A stretch of 64,000 nt of DNA from Methylobacillus sp. MM3 (GTDB taxonomy: Bacteria; Pseudomonadota; Gammaproteobacteria; Burkholderiales; Methylophilaceae): NCBI RefSeq assembly GCF_001645185.1, contig NZ_LXTQ01000001.1, positions 434,001 to 498,000 on the forward strand, in the 5' to 3' direction. The notes under the pieces were generated by a model. The model saw nothing but the letters and a program-made list of their open reading frames with translations. It searched no databases and was not told where the DNA came from. The position numbers and the translations under genes are program-made. Of the stretch, positions 52,724 to 62,616 are shown piece after piece. How positions within the stretch are numbered: the first letter of the stretch is position 1; the number at the start of each line of letters is the position of its first letter.

Positions 52724-54718
52724 ATGCTTTCCAAATTAAATCCCCCCCAACGCGAAGCGGTTAAATATCTCGACGGTCCCCTGCTGGTACTGGCCGGTGC
52801 AGGCAGCGGCAAGACCCGTGTCATCACGCACAAGATCGTGCATCTGATCGACCAGTGCGGCTATGCGCCCAAGGAAATCGCCGCGATCACCTTTACCAAC
52901 AAGGCCGCGCGCGAGATGCAGGAGCGCGTCGGCAAGCTGCTGGAAGGCAAGCCTTCCAAGGGCCTGACCGTCACCACCTTCCACTCCCTGGGACTGCAAA
53001 TGCTGCGTCAGGAAGCGACGCTGCTGGGTTACAAACCGCAATTTTCCATTCTGGATTCTTCGGACAGTTTCAAGATTCTGGCCGATGTGCTGGCAACCAC
53101 CGACAAGCAGCTTCTGCGCCGCACGCAGTCGCAGATTTCCAACTGGAAGAACGCCTTCGTCACGCCCGACCAGGCCAAGGCGCAAGCTGACGAGGAAGAC
53201 ACGCACGCCGCGGCCAAGGTTTACCAGCTTTACCAGCAGACGCTCAAGGCCTATCAGGCGGTGGACTTCGACGACCTGATCCGCCTGCCGGTGGAACTCT
53301 TCGAGCAGCACGCGGACGCGCTGAACAAATGGCAGCACAAACTGAAATACCTGCTGATCGACGAATATCAGGATACAAACGCCTGCCAGTACCGCCTGGT
53401 CAAACTGCTGACCGGCGTGGAAGGCCGTTTCACGGCGGTGGGCGACGACGACCAGGCGATCTATGGCTGGCGCGGCGCGGACGTGGAAAACCTGCGACAG
53501 CTGACGGTGGACTTTACCAGGCTGAAAGTCATCAAGCTGGAGCAAAACTACCGCTCCACCGTGCGCATCCTGCGCGCCGCCAACCAGGTGATCGCCAACA
53601 ATCCCAAGCTGTTCGAGAAAAAACTGTGGAGCGAGCACGGCACCGGCGACATGATCCAGGTGGCCGCAATGCGCGACGACGAGCATGAAGCCGAAACCGT
53701 GGTGATGAAGCTGATGGCGCATAAATTCGAGCATCGCACCAAGTTTTCAGATTACGCCATCCTCTACCGCGGCAACCATCAGGCGCGGCTGCTGGAGGAG
53801 CACTTGCGCAGCCAGAAAGTGCCGTATACCGTCTCCGGCGGGCAATCGTTCTTCGACAAGGCGGAGATCAAGGATCTGGTCAGCTACCTGCGTCTGATCG
53901 CCAACGAGGACGACGATCCTGCCTTCATCCGCGCCGCGACCACGCCGAAAAAAGGCATAGGCAACACCACGCTGGAACGCTTGGGCGAATACGCCGCGCA
54001 AAAGCATGTTTCGCTGTTTGAAGCGGCGTTCGAAGGCGGCTTCCAGCAATTGATCGGCGCCAAACAGCTCGACGACCTCATCACCTTCTGCAACTTCATC
54101 AACCGCATGCAGGAGCGCTCCACCAAAGACCCGGCCGGCGAAGTACTGAACGACCTGCTCGGTGCGATCCAGTATGAAATGCACCTTTACGACAGTGAAG
54201 AGCCGCGTGCCGCCGAAACCAAGTGGAAGAACGTGATGGACTTCGTCGGCTGGCTGACGAAGAAAGGCGACGACGACGAGCGCAACCTGCTGCAACTGAC
54301 GCAGATGGTCGCGCTGATGAGCATGCTGGAAGGCCGCGAGGAAGGCGAACCGGACGCGGTCAAGCTCTCCACGCTGCACGCCTCCAAGGGGCTGGAATTC
54401 GGCCACGTGTTCCTGATTGGCGTGGAAGAAGGCATCCTTCCTCATAGGGAATCGGTGGACAACGGCAAGATCGAGGAAGAGCGCCGCCTGATGTACGTCG
54501 GTATCACCCGCGCCGAGCGCTCGCTGCATATCTCGTGGTGCAAGAAGCGCAAGCGCGCCGGCGAAACCGAATCGTGCGAACCCAGCCGTTTCATCGCCGA
54601 ACTGCCCACGGATGACGTCAGGCACAGCGGCATGCCCGGCGCCGACCCGGCCGCCAGCAAGGAACATGGCAAGGAACGCATGGCGCAAATACGCGCCATG
54701 CTGAACGCAAAAGGCTGA
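52724..54718 (+). CDS. rep: ATP-dependent DNA helicase Rep
   Basis: The 664-residue SF1A helicase is close to E. coli Rep (673). Motifs seen are the Q motif LNPPQREAV, Walker A AGAGSGKT (24-31), ITFTNKAAREM (motif Ia), LIDEYQDTN (II), GDDDQAIYGWRGA (III), LEQNYRS (IV), LSTLHASKGLEF (V) and YVGITRAER (VI). Rep clears proteins from replication forks and restarts them. The ATG at 52724 (MLSKLNPPQREAV) fits the family start; upstream frame residues are not conserved. No Shine-Dalgarno is evident. Confidence 0.95.
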   Translation: MLSKLNPPQREAVKYLDGPLLVLAGAGSGKTRVITHKIVHLIDQCGYAPKEIAAITFTNKAAREMQERVGKLLEGKPSKGLTVTTFHSLGLQMLRQEATLLGYKPQFSILDSSDSFKILADVLATTDKQLLRRTQSQISNWKNAFVTPDQAKAQADEEDTHAAAKVYQLYQQTLKAYQAVDFDDLIRLPVELFEQHADALNKWQHKLKYLLIDEYQDTNACQYRLVKLLTGVEGRFTAVGDDDQAIYGWRGADVENLRQLTVDFTRLKVIKLEQNYRSTVRILRAANQVIANNPKLFEKKLWSEHGTGDMIQVAAMRDDEHEAETVVMKLMAHKFEHRTKFSDYAILYRGNHQARLLEEHLRSQKVPYTVSGGQSFFDKAEIKDLVSYLRLIANEDDDPAFIRAATTPKKGIGNTTLERLGEYAAQKHVSLFEAAFEGGFQQLIGAKQLDDLITFCNFINRMQERSTKDPAGEVLNDLLGAIQYEMHLYDSEEPRAAETKWKNVMDFVGWLTKKGDDDERNLLQLTQMVALMSMLEGREEGEPDAVKLSTLHASKGLEFGHVFLIGVEEGILPHRESVDNGKIEEERRLMYVGITRAERSLHISWCKKRKRAGETESCEPSRFIAELPTDDVRHSGMPGADPAASKEHGKERMAQIRAMLNAKG

Positions 54719-54742
54719 TATCGCAGGAACTTTGCATCGGAA

Positions 54743-54771
54743 TCGGCACTCACTTGATTTAAGTGAGCCGA
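54743..54771. other. Hairpin between rep and the AsmA gene
   Basis: TCGG, a 2-base bulge, CTCACTT and then AAGTGAG, CCGA pair across a 5-base loop to form an 11-bp stem. It starts 24 bases after the rep stop. No T-tract follows on the plus strand, so it may be an mRNA stabiliser or a weak rho-dependent site rather than an intrinsic terminator. Confidence 0.45.
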
Positions 54772-54796
54772 CTTCGAGGTGTCTCGCATAACTACA

Positions 54797-56824
54797 ATGC
54801 AACCACCGAATGCGCCCAACGGCCGAGGGAAATCGAATTTTCTTCGCATATTCCTCGTCTTATTGCTTATCCCGATCCTCGCCATTGCCATTTTCGAAGC
54901 GCTGGGCTGGCCCTTTATGCGCGTGCCTTTCGAACGTTTTGCCAGCGAGCAGTTGCAGCGCACCGTCAGAATCTCCGAACCCTTCCAGCTCCGATTGATC
55001 GGCAGCGTCAGACTCAAGGTCGGCGGGTTATGGATATCCGCTCCCCCGGAGTTCGGCGTACCGCACCTCGTCAGCACCAATAAAGCCGATATCGAGTTGC
55101 GCTACGCCGATCTCTATCAGCTCAAGCATAGCGATCTGTTGCGCATCAAGTCGCTTGAAGTCGATCAAATCGACGCGCGCTTGACCCGTCACCAGGACGG
55201 GCAGGCCACATGGAGCTTCAAGCGCGACCCGAATCGTCCGCCGAGGCCCTTCCCTAACATAGAAAAACTGATTGCGACCAAAGGCTATGCCGAAGTCGTC
55301 GATGCCATCAATGAAGCCGACCTGAAAGTCAACTTCAACACCGACGAAGGCAGCACTAATACCAAATCCGCATCCAGCATCCGCGCCGTCGGCACCTATG
55401 GTCAAAAACCCTTGGAGGCGGTACTCGCCACGAATGGTTTTCTGCCGGTTGCCACCAAGGACAAAACCGCACCGCCTATCCAATCCAAGGGTTGGGCCGA
55501 TTATGTCGGCTTGCGTGTGGACTTCGACGGCACGGTATCCGACCTCCTGGGCCAGCGCAAAATCGACGGCAAGTTCAGCGCGCACGGCCCCTCGCTCAGC
55601 ATTCTGGGCAACTTTACCCATAGCGTGCTGCCGGTAACGGATAAATTCGCCCTGAACGGCACCGTGAAGAAAACCGACGAGGTCTGGAATGTAAACATCG
55701 CTGCCGCACGTGTCGGCCAGAGCGATCTTTCCGGAGAATTCCGCTACGACGCCAGCCAGCCCACGCCTTCGCTCAACGGCGAGCTCCGGGGCAAGCGCTT
55801 GTATCTGTCCGATCTTTTCCCCGCTTTCGGCACGCGTCGTGACGATGGATCAGTAGTCAAGCCTCCCAAGGGCAAGATCATCGCGGATCGGCCGCTCGAC
55901 CTCCCGTCGCTGAACAAGATGGATGCCAACGTCGTGGTCAGGCTGGATTACGTCGATCTCGGCAACCTTTTCGCACGGCCCATCACCCCGTTCAATGCCG
56001 ATCTCTCCATGGACAAGGGCAAGCTTGCACTCGCCAAGATCGATGCGCACGTCGCCGAAGGCTCGCTGGCGGGGTTGATCTCGATAGACGCCCACCAGGC
56101 TGAAGAGGCTCCATCTGCCGTACCTCCCGAATGGCGTATCGATCTCCAGTGGAAAAACATCGATCTCGAAAAGTGGCTGAAAGTCAGTGCAGATCGCAAA
56201 CGGCAGGCGAAAAACAAGGGCGACAAGGATGTCCCCCCGGCTTACATTACCGGCTCACTGCATGGCAGGACCAAGCTCAGCGGCCATGGGAGCTCTACGC
56301 GTGAGCTGCTATCGACGCTGGACGGCGATGTGTCGATGTTTATACGCAAGGGGACGATTTCGCATTTGCTGATAGAGCTCTTGGGCATCGATCTCGCCCA
56401 AAGCCTGGGCATCATGCTCACCAAGGACGAGCCTCTTATCATGCAATGTGCCGTGATGGATTTCGATACCAGGAATGGCACCGTCAAGCCGCAGGTTGCG
56501 CTGATCGATACCAATGTCACGCTGCTGTTGATAGACGGCAAGATCAACCTGCCGGAGGAGGAGTTGGATTTACGCCTGACGGCCAAGCCCAGAAACGTGT
56601 CGCCATTCACGCTGCGCTCGCCGATTCGCGTCAAAGGCACTTTTCTCAATCCCGACGTCTCGCCGGTAAAGGGGCCCATCGCTGCGCGTGTCGCCGGCGG
56701 GGTTGCGTTGGCCTTCCTCAATCCGCTGGCGGCCATCCTACCTTTCGTCGATCTCGGCAGTACCAGCGAAGAGCCCTCCCCTTGCAAACAGACCCTGGCC
56801 AGGTTCAGCAAACCCGCTCGCTGA
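54797..56824 (+). CDS. AsmA family protein
   Basis: The 675-residue protein has a single N-terminal membrane anchor (NFLRIFLVLLLIPILAIAIF, about 16-35) and a long periplasmic part. The first AsmA repeat is LGWPFMRVPFERFASEQLQR, and the C-terminal AsmA domain (about 490-640) includes the pattern DGDVSMFIRKGTISHLLIEL and LTAKPRNVSPFTLRSPIRVK. AsmA-like proteins form beta-groove bridges that move phospholipids between membranes. ATG 54797 is selected; a GTG six codons upstream is possible. It follows rep by 78 bases. Confidence 0.9.
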   Translation: MQPPNAPNGRGKSNFLRIFLVLLLIPILAIAIFEALGWPFMRVPFERFASEQLQRTVRISEPFQLRLIGSVRLKVGGLWISAPPEFGVPHLVSTNKADIELRYADLYQLKHSDLLRIKSLEVDQIDARLTRHQDGQATWSFKRDPNRPPRPFPNIEKLIATKGYAEVVDAINEADLKVNFNTDEGSTNTKSASSIRAVGTYGQKPLEAVLATNGFLPVATKDKTAPPIQSKGWADYVGLRVDFDGTVSDLLGQRKIDGKFSAHGPSLSILGNFTHSVLPVTDKFALNGTVKKTDEVWNVNIAAARVGQSDLSGEFRYDASQPTPSLNGELRGKRLYLSDLFPAFGTRRDDGSVVKPPKGKIIADRPLDLPSLNKMDANVVVRLDYVDLGNLFARPITPFNADLSMDKGKLALAKIDAHVAEGSLAGLISIDAHQAEEAPSAVPPEWRIDLQWKNIDLEKWLKVSADRKRQAKNKGDKDVPPAYITGSLHGRTKLSGHGSSTRELLSTLDGDVSMFIRKGTISHLLIELLGIDLAQSLGIMLTKDEPLIMQCAVMDFDTRNGTVKPQVALIDTNVTLLLIDGKINLPEEELDLRLTAKPRNVSPFTLRSPIRVKGTFLNPDVSPVKGPIAARVAGGVALAFLNPLAAILPFVDLGSTSEEPSPCKQTLARFSKPAR

Positions 56825-56899
56825 ACGTTCTTCCAAATTTCCCGACATCCCCACTACTCCGGGCGCACGCACGGTGACGCAACGCGGTAAAATGCCGCC

Positions 56900-58801
56900 A
56901 TGCCTTATATCACCCTTGAAAACGCCAGCCTGGCTTACGGCCTTACTCCCCTGCTCGACCACGCTGATTTTCTGCTCGATCCCGGCGAACGCGTCGGGCT
57001 GATCGGCCGCAACGGCACCGGAAAATCCAGCCTGCTCAAGGTCATCGCGGGTGAATCCAAACTGGACGACGGCACCGTCTGGCGCGCGCCCGGCGTCCGT
57101 CTTGCCTATGTGCCGCAAGAGCCGCCGCTGGATCCCGAACATACCGTGTTTGAAGCGGTTTCCGAAGGATTGGGCAATCTCAGCCAGATACTGATCGATT
57201 ACCACGAGGTCTCGCATGCGATGGGCGAACCGGGCGCCGACACGACCGCGCTGCTGGATCGCATGCAGCATCTTCAGCATGAACTGGAAGCGCAGGACGG
57301 CTGGCAGGTGCAGGCACGCGTCGAGACCGTGTTGTCGCGCCTCAGCCTGCCGGCCGACACCCCGGTGTCCACGCTTTCAGGCGGTTGGCGCAAGCGCGTC
57401 GCGCTGGCCCGTGCGCTGGTAGCCGCGCCGGAAATCCTGTTGATGGACGAGCCGACCAACCACCTCGATCTCGAAGCCATCGAATGGCTCGAAGACATGC
57501 TGCTGGATTTCAAAGGAGCGCTGCTGTACATCACCCACGACCGCCGCTTCCTGGATCGCCTCGCGACACGCATCGTCGAGCTCGACCGCGGCCATCTCAC
57601 CGAATTCAAGGGCAATTTCAGCGCCTACCAGATCAAGAAAGCCGAACTGCTGGAAGTCGAGGCCACGCACGCCGCCAAGTTCGATAAGGTGCTGGCGCAG
57701 GAAGAAACGTGGATCCGCCAGGGCATCAAGGCACGCCGAACCCGCAACGAGGGCCGCGTGCGCCGTCTGGAGCGGCTGCGCCTGGAACGCGCCGCGCGCC
57801 GCGAACGGCAAGGCAACGTCAGGCTGGCGCTGGATGCCGGCGAACGCTCCGGCAAGCTCGTGGCGGAACTGACACACGTCAATAAGTCTTTCGGCGACCG
57901 CGTCATCATCCACGATTTTTCCACGCGCATTTTGCGCGGCGATCGCATCGGCCTGCTCGGCCCCAACGGCGCGGGCAAATCCACGCTGCTGAAACTGATC
58001 CTGGGCGAACTGGAAGCGGATAGCGGCGAGATCAAACGCGGCACCAACCTCAACATCGCCTACTTCGACCAGATGCGCGAGCAGCTCAACGAAGAAGCAA
58101 CGCTGGCCGACACCATCAGCCCCGGTTCCGATTTTGTCGAGATCGGCAACGAGCGCAAGCACGTCATCAGTTATCTCGAAGACTTCCTCTTCCCGCCGCA
58201 GCGTGCCCGCGCGCCGGTGAAGTCGCTCTCCGGCGGTGAACGTAACCGCTTGCTACTGGCCCGCCTGTTCGCCCGTCCGGCGAATGTGCTGGTGCTGGAT
58301 GAACCGACCAACGACCTCGATATCGACACGCTGGAGCTGCTTGAAGAGCTCTTGCAGGATTTCGGCGGCACACTGTTCCTGGTCAGCCACGACCGCGCCT
58401 TCCTGGAAAACACCGTGACGCAGGTGATCGCGTTTGAGGGCAATGGACAACTGACCGAATTCGGCGGCGGCTACGACGACTGGCGCCGCTTTTCCGAACA
58501 ACGCGCCGCCGAAGCAGTGGTCGAAAAGCCCAAGGCCGCGCCGCAGCCCAAGCCTGCAGCCCCCCCAAAGCCAGCGCAGACCAAACTCAGCTTCAAGGAA
58601 ACCCACGAACTGGCCGCCCTGCCCGATAAAATCGAAACGCTGGAAACGGAACAGAATGCCCTCAATACCGAGCTGGCCGACCCCGATATCTACCGCACAG
58701 ATCCGCAACGCGCAAAAGTGTTGCAAACGCGTCTCGCAGGACTCGAAATGGAACTGGAACAGGTAATGTTGAGATGGGAAGAACTGGAATCCAGGCGCTG
58801 A
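56900..58801 (+). CDS. uup: ABC-F ATPase Uup
   Basis: This 633-residue protein has two ABC domains: Walker A GRNGTGKSS (36-44) and GPNGAGKST, signatures LSGGWRKR and LSGGERNR, and Walker B LLMDEPTNHLD and LVLDEPTNDLD. A C-terminal coiled-coil DNA-binding domain (about 560-630) holds DKIETLETEQNALNTELADP. This tail separates Uup from EttA. Uup acts on ribosomes or branched DNA and limits precise transposon excision. It follows the AsmA gene by 75 bases. Confidence 0.95.
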   Translation: MPYITLENASLAYGLTPLLDHADFLLDPGERVGLIGRNGTGKSSLLKVIAGESKLDDGTVWRAPGVRLAYVPQEPPLDPEHTVFEAVSEGLGNLSQILIDYHEVSHAMGEPGADTTALLDRMQHLQHELEAQDGWQVQARVETVLSRLSLPADTPVSTLSGGWRKRVALARALVAAPEILLMDEPTNHLDLEAIEWLEDMLLDFKGALLYITHDRRFLDRLATRIVELDRGHLTEFKGNFSAYQIKKAELLEVEATHAAKFDKVLAQEETWIRQGIKARRTRNEGRVRRLERLRLERAARRERQGNVRLALDAGERSGKLVAELTHVNKSFGDRVIIHDFSTRILRGDRIGLLGPNGAGKSTLLKLILGELEADSGEIKRGTNLNIAYFDQMREQLNEEATLADTISPGSDFVEIGNERKHVISYLEDFLFPPQRARAPVKSLSGGERNRLLLARLFARPANVLVLDEPTNDLDIDTLELLEELLQDFGGTLFLVSHDRAFLENTVTQVIAFEGNGQLTEFGGGYDDWRRFSEQRAAEAVVEKPKAAPQPKPAAPPKPAQTKLSFKETHELAALPDKIETLETEQNALNTELADPDIYRTDPQRAKVLQTRLAGLEMELEQVMLRWEELESRR

Positions 58802-58923
58802 ACTTTTCAACGCTCGGGAAATTCTTACAGCGGCTTGTTTTTTATACTTAAAACCCAGCATTGACGGGCAAAGAGCGTGCTAGAATCGGCCACGAATTTG
58901 CACATGCGCTCACGAGGATCGAT

Positions 58924-61098
58924 ATGACCGCCACCGCAGGCACGACTACGCAACAGGCTTGGGATATTCCCAAGGAAGCATTGCTTCCCGACGATCCCCT
59001 GGCAAACTGCCTGGTGCTGCTCACCCGCATGCAGCACCGCCCCTTTTCCCTGCAATCCCTGACGGCCGGACTGCCGCTGGTTTCCTCGCGACTGACCCCG
59101 GAATTATTCGTACGCGCTGCCGCCCGGGCGGACATCAGCGCCCAGATCATCAAGCGCAAGCTGGACACCATCAGCAACCTGACCCTGCCGACCGTACTGC
59201 TGCTGCAAGACGGCCAGGCCTGCATCCTGCTTGAAAAGCAAGACGGAACAGCCAAGGTCGTTTTCCCGGAAGCCGGTGCCGGCGAAGCCAGCATCGCGCT
59301 GAAAGACCTCGAAGAACGCTATACCGGTTTCGCCATTTTCGTGAAGCCGGCCTTCCGCTTCGACAAACGCGCTGAAACGAGCTTCATCCCCAAGCCCAAG
59401 CACTGGTTCTGGGGTACCGTCAAAATGTCGTGGCCGATCTACAGCGAGGTGCTGGTTGCTTCCTTGCTGATCAACCTGTTCGCCCTTGTAATGCCGCTGT
59501 TCATCATGAACGTATACGACCGCGTCGTACCGAACAACACCATCGAGACCCTGTGGGTGCTGGCTATCGGCGTCGGCGTGGTATATATCTTCGATTTCAT
59601 CATGCGCGGCCTGCGCGGCTATTTCATCGATATCGCCGGCAAGAAGATCGATGTCATCCTGTCGTCGAATATTTTCGAGAAGGTGATGGGCATCCGCATG
59701 GAAGCGCGTCCGCCCTCTGTCGGCGCGTTCGCCAGTAGTCTGCAGGAATTCGAATCCTTCCGCGAATTCATCACCTCGGCCACCATCACCACGCTGGTCG
59801 ACCTGCCCTTTCTGATCCTGTTCCTGGTACTGATCTGGTGGATAGGCGGCATGGCGGCGATTCCGGCCATCGTCGCGGTGCCGCTGATCCTGCTGTCGTC
59901 CTTCCTGCTGCAAAAACCGCTGGCGGCCGTGATCGCCGAAACCTTCCGCACGTCTTCGCAGCGTCAATCGACCCTGATCGAAAGTCTGACCGGGCTGGAA
60001 ACCCTTAAGGCTATCGGCGCCGAAGGCCCGATGCAACGCCGCTGGGAGCAACTGATCGGCCACCTCGGCAAGCTCAGCCTCAAGGCACGCCTGCTGTCGG
60101 CCGCCAACGTCAATACCGCCACTTTCCTGCAACAGATGGCAAGCGTCGGCGTCGTCATCGTTGGCGTTTACCTGATTTCAGAGCGCGAATTGTCGGTCGG
60201 CGCATTGGTGGCCTGCACCATGCTGACCGGTCGCGCGCTGGCGCCGCTATCGCAAGTGGCCGGCCTGATCACGCGCTATCACCACGCCCGTGCCGCGCTG
60301 GACGGCATCAATCGCATGATGGCCCTGCCGGTGGAACGAGAACAGGGCAAGAGCTTCGTGCATCGTCCCAACTTCAAGGGCACCATCGAATTCAAGGATG
60401 TTTCCTTCAATTACCCCGAGCAACCTGTCGCCGCACTGCAGAACATTTCGTTCCGTATCGCCGCCGGTGAGCGGGTCGGCGTTATCGGCCGCATCGGCTC
60501 CGGCAAGACCACCATCGAAAAGCTCATCATGGGCCTCTACCAACCGACCGCAGGGTCGGTATGGATCGACGGCGTGGACTTGCAGCAGATCGATCCCGCC
60601 GATCTGCGCCGCAATATCGCCTATGTGCCGCAAGACCCGATGCTGTTCTATGGCACGGTGCGCAACAACATCGTGTTCGGCGCACCGTACGTGGATGATC
60701 GGGCGATGCTGAACGCCGCTGAAATCGCCGGCGTCAGCGAATTCGTCAACCGCCACCCCCTCGGCTTCGACATGCCGGTGGGCGAGCGCGGCGAAGGCCT
60801 TTCGGGCGGTCAGCGGCAATCGATTGCCGTGGCGCGCGCAATGTTGCTCGACCCGGTGATGCTTGTGCTGGATGAGCCCAGCAACTCTCTCGACAACCGC
60901 TCCGAAGAAAACCTCAAGGCCAGGCTAGGCCAGCATATTGACGGCAAGACGCTGTTGCTGGTCACGCACCGCGCCTCCATGCTGACGCTGGTCAACCGGC
61001 TGATCGTCGTCGATGGCGGCCGCATCATCGCGGATGGCCCGAAAGAACAGGTACTGGAAGCGCTTTCTGGAGGCAAACTGCATGTTGCAAAAAATTAA
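58924..61098 (+). CDS. lapB: Type I secretion ABC exporter, LapB-like, with C39-like domain
   Basis: The 724-residue inner-membrane exporter has an N-terminal C39-like domain (about 20-150; starting LPDDPLANCLVLLTRMQHRP). It is followed by six membrane helices (about 160-450) and an ATPase with Walker A GRIGSGKTT (about 522), YVPQDPMLFYGTVRNNI, LSGGQRQ (about 626) and LVLDEPSNSLD. The peptidase His/Asp are not apparent, as in LapB/RTX exporters that carry substrates without cutting. ATG 58924 has GAGG six bases upstream. It overlaps the adaptor gene by 17 bases. With that adaptor and an outer-membrane TolC-type channel not seen here it should export a large adhesin. Confidence 0.92.
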   Translation: MTATAGTTTQQAWDIPKEALLPDDPLANCLVLLTRMQHRPFSLQSLTAGLPLVSSRLTPELFVRAAARADISAQIIKRKLDTISNLTLPTVLLLQDGQACILLEKQDGTAKVVFPEAGAGEASIALKDLEERYTGFAIFVKPAFRFDKRAETSFIPKPKHWFWGTVKMSWPIYSEVLVASLLINLFALVMPLFIMNVYDRVVPNNTIETLWVLAIGVGVVYIFDFIMRGLRGYFIDIAGKKIDVILSSNIFEKVMGIRMEARPPSVGAFASSLQEFESFREFITSATITTLVDLPFLILFLVLIWWIGGMAAIPAIVAVPLILLSSFLLQKPLAAVIAETFRTSSQRQSTLIESLTGLETLKAIGAEGPMQRRWEQLIGHLGKLSLKARLLSAANVNTATFLQQMASVGVVIVGVYLISERELSVGALVACTMLTGRALAPLSQVAGLITRYHHARAALDGINRMMALPVEREQGKSFVHRPNFKGTIEFKDVSFNYPEQPVAALQNISFRIAAGERVGVIGRIGSGKTTIEKLIMGLYQPTAGSVWIDGVDLQQIDPADLRRNIAYVPQDPMLFYGTVRNNIVFGAPYVDDRAMLNAAEIAGVSEFVNRHPLGFDMPVGERGEGLSGGQRQSIAVARAMLLDPVMLVLDEPSNSLDNRSEENLKARLGQHIDGKTLLLVTHRASMLTLVNRLIVVDGGRIIADGPKEQVLEALSGGKLHVAKN

Positions 61099-62473
61099 AA
61101 CGATAGCAAAAGAGCAAGTTCTGTCTGAAAAATCGGCATCCGCGGGTGGGGTTTCGAGCACCGATATCGAGCTGATGCAGGACAGCACCGCGGCCCTGTT
61201 CCAGGAGACGCCCCGCTTCGGCTCCTACATCCTGTATGGCTTCATCGCCTTCATCGCGATCTTCTTCGTCTGGGCCTTTTTTGCCAAGATCGATGAAGTC
61301 ACCGTGGGTGAAGGCAAGGTTATCCCTTCCAGCCAGGTGCAGGTCATCCAGAACATGGAAGGCGGCATCATCTCCAGCATTCCGGTCAAGGTCGGCGACA
61401 TGGTGCGCAAGGGCGACATCATCGTACGCCTGGATGAAACGCGCTTCTCGTCATCGCTGGGCGAGACCAAGGCCAAGCGCGATGCATTGCTCGCCAAGGT
61501 GGCTCGCCTGAACGCCGAAGCCTCCGGGCGGCCATTGCAATTGCCTTCCGAACTGCTCAAATCCAATCCGCAAGTGGCCGAAGACGAGCGCCAGCTCTAT
61601 GTTTCGCGCATGCGTGAAATGGAAACGTCCATCAGCGTGCTCAAGCAGCAAGCCAGCCAGCGCCGGCAGGAACTCCAGGAAACCCAGGCCAAGCTGAAGC
61701 AGCTGGATCAAAGTTACAGTCTGATCGACAAGGAACTCAAGATCAGCCGCCCGCTGGCTCAACAGGGCGTCATGTCCGAAGTGGAAATCCTCCGCCTCGA
61801 ACGCCAGCTGAGCGACCTCAAAGGCGACATGGATTCAACCCGCCTGTCGGTTCCGCGCCTGGAACAAGCCGCCGTCGAAGCCAGCACCAAAGTGGACGCG
61901 GCATGGGCGAAGTTCCGCTCCGAATCCGCCTCCGAAGCCAGCGTCGCCAGCGCCGAACTGGCCGGAACCAGCGCCAGCAACGTCGCCGCTGAAGACCGGC
62001 TGGCCCGAACCTCCGTCCGCTCTCCGGTCACCGGCATCGTCAAGCAGATCAAGGTCAACACGCTGGGCGGCGTACTGCAACCCGGTATGGAAATCATGGA
62101 AGTGGTGCCGATGGAGGATACATTCCTTATCGAAACCAAGGTACGCCCCTCGGATGTCGGTTTCATTCACCCCGGCCAGGATGCAATGGTCAAGCTGACC
62201 GCCTATGACTTCTCGATTTATGGCGGGATGGAAGCCAACGTAGAAAGCATTAGCGCAGACACCATCACCGAGGACAAGAACGGCAAAAGCGAGAGCTACT
62301 ACCTCGTACAAGTTCGCACCAGGAGCGGCACTTTCACCGGTACGCACAAGAAGCTGCCGATCATCCCCGGCATGATCTCGACCGTGCATATCAAGACCGG
62401 CAAGAAAACGGTGTTGCAATACCTGATGAAACCGGTGCTGAAGGCGAAGTACGACGCGTTGCGGGAGCGGTAA
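61082..62473 (+). CDS. lapC: Type I secretion periplasmic adaptor, LapC-like (HlyD family)
   Basis: This 463-residue membrane fusion protein has a cytoplasmic N-terminus, one membrane helix (about 49-68, YILYGFIAFIAIFFVWAFFA), a biotinyl-lipoyl half-motif (VQNMEGGIISSIPVKVGDMV type, about 100-120), a long coiled-coil hairpin (about 150-300) and the second lipoyl half VRSPVTGIVKQIKVNTLGGV. The C-terminal beta barrel ends before LKAKYDALRER. ATG 61082 lies within the exporter gene, with GGAGG eight bases upstream, giving tight coupling. It bridges the exporter to an outer-membrane channel. Confidence 0.93.
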   Translation: MLQKIKTIAKEQVLSEKSASAGGVSSTDIELMQDSTAALFQETPRFGSYILYGFIAFIAIFFVWAFFAKIDEVTVGEGKVIPSSQVQVIQNMEGGIISSIPVKVGDMVRKGDIIVRLDETRFSSSLGETKAKRDALLAKVARLNAEASGRPLQLPSELLKSNPQVAEDERQLYVSRMREMETSISVLKQQASQRRQELQETQAKLKQLDQSYSLIDKELKISRPLAQQGVMSEVEILRLERQLSDLKGDMDSTRLSVPRLEQAAVEASTKVDAAWAKFRSESASEASVASAELAGTSASNVAAEDRLARTSVRSPVTGIVKQIKVNTLGGVLQPGMEIMEVVPMEDTFLIETKVRPSDVGFIHPGQDAMVKLTAYDFSIYGGMEANVESISADTITEDKNGKSESYYLVQVRTRSGTFTGTHKKLPIIPGMISTVHIKTGKKTVLQYLMKPVLKAKYDALRER

Positions 62474-62580
62474 GAGGCACTTGGGAGGCAATAATATGCA
62501 ACTAAATTGCCTGACTTGGAACGCAGCTGTCAGATATATCTGATTCTCTGTAGGAGCAAGAACCAGCCAAGATGTCTAGC

Positions 62581-62603
62581 GCCTAACCATTATGTTCAAC
62601 GCG
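62581..62603 (+). other. attC-like half site (GCCTAAC ... TTCAAC)
   Basis: GCCTAAC (62581-62587) fits the R'' consensus RYYYAAC of integron attC sites, and TTCAACGCG (62595-62603) follows at the usual L'' distance. The matching L' and R' (GTTRRRY) are missing before the ATG at 62617, so a complete recombination site is not present. It may be a remnant or chance. Confidence 0.2.
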
Positions 62604-62616
62604 CTCGTAATACATT

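Noticed and set aside
58860-58885. TTGACG ... TAGAAT as promoter of the exporter gene
   Set aside because: The spacer is only 14 bases, outside the normal sigma-70 range.
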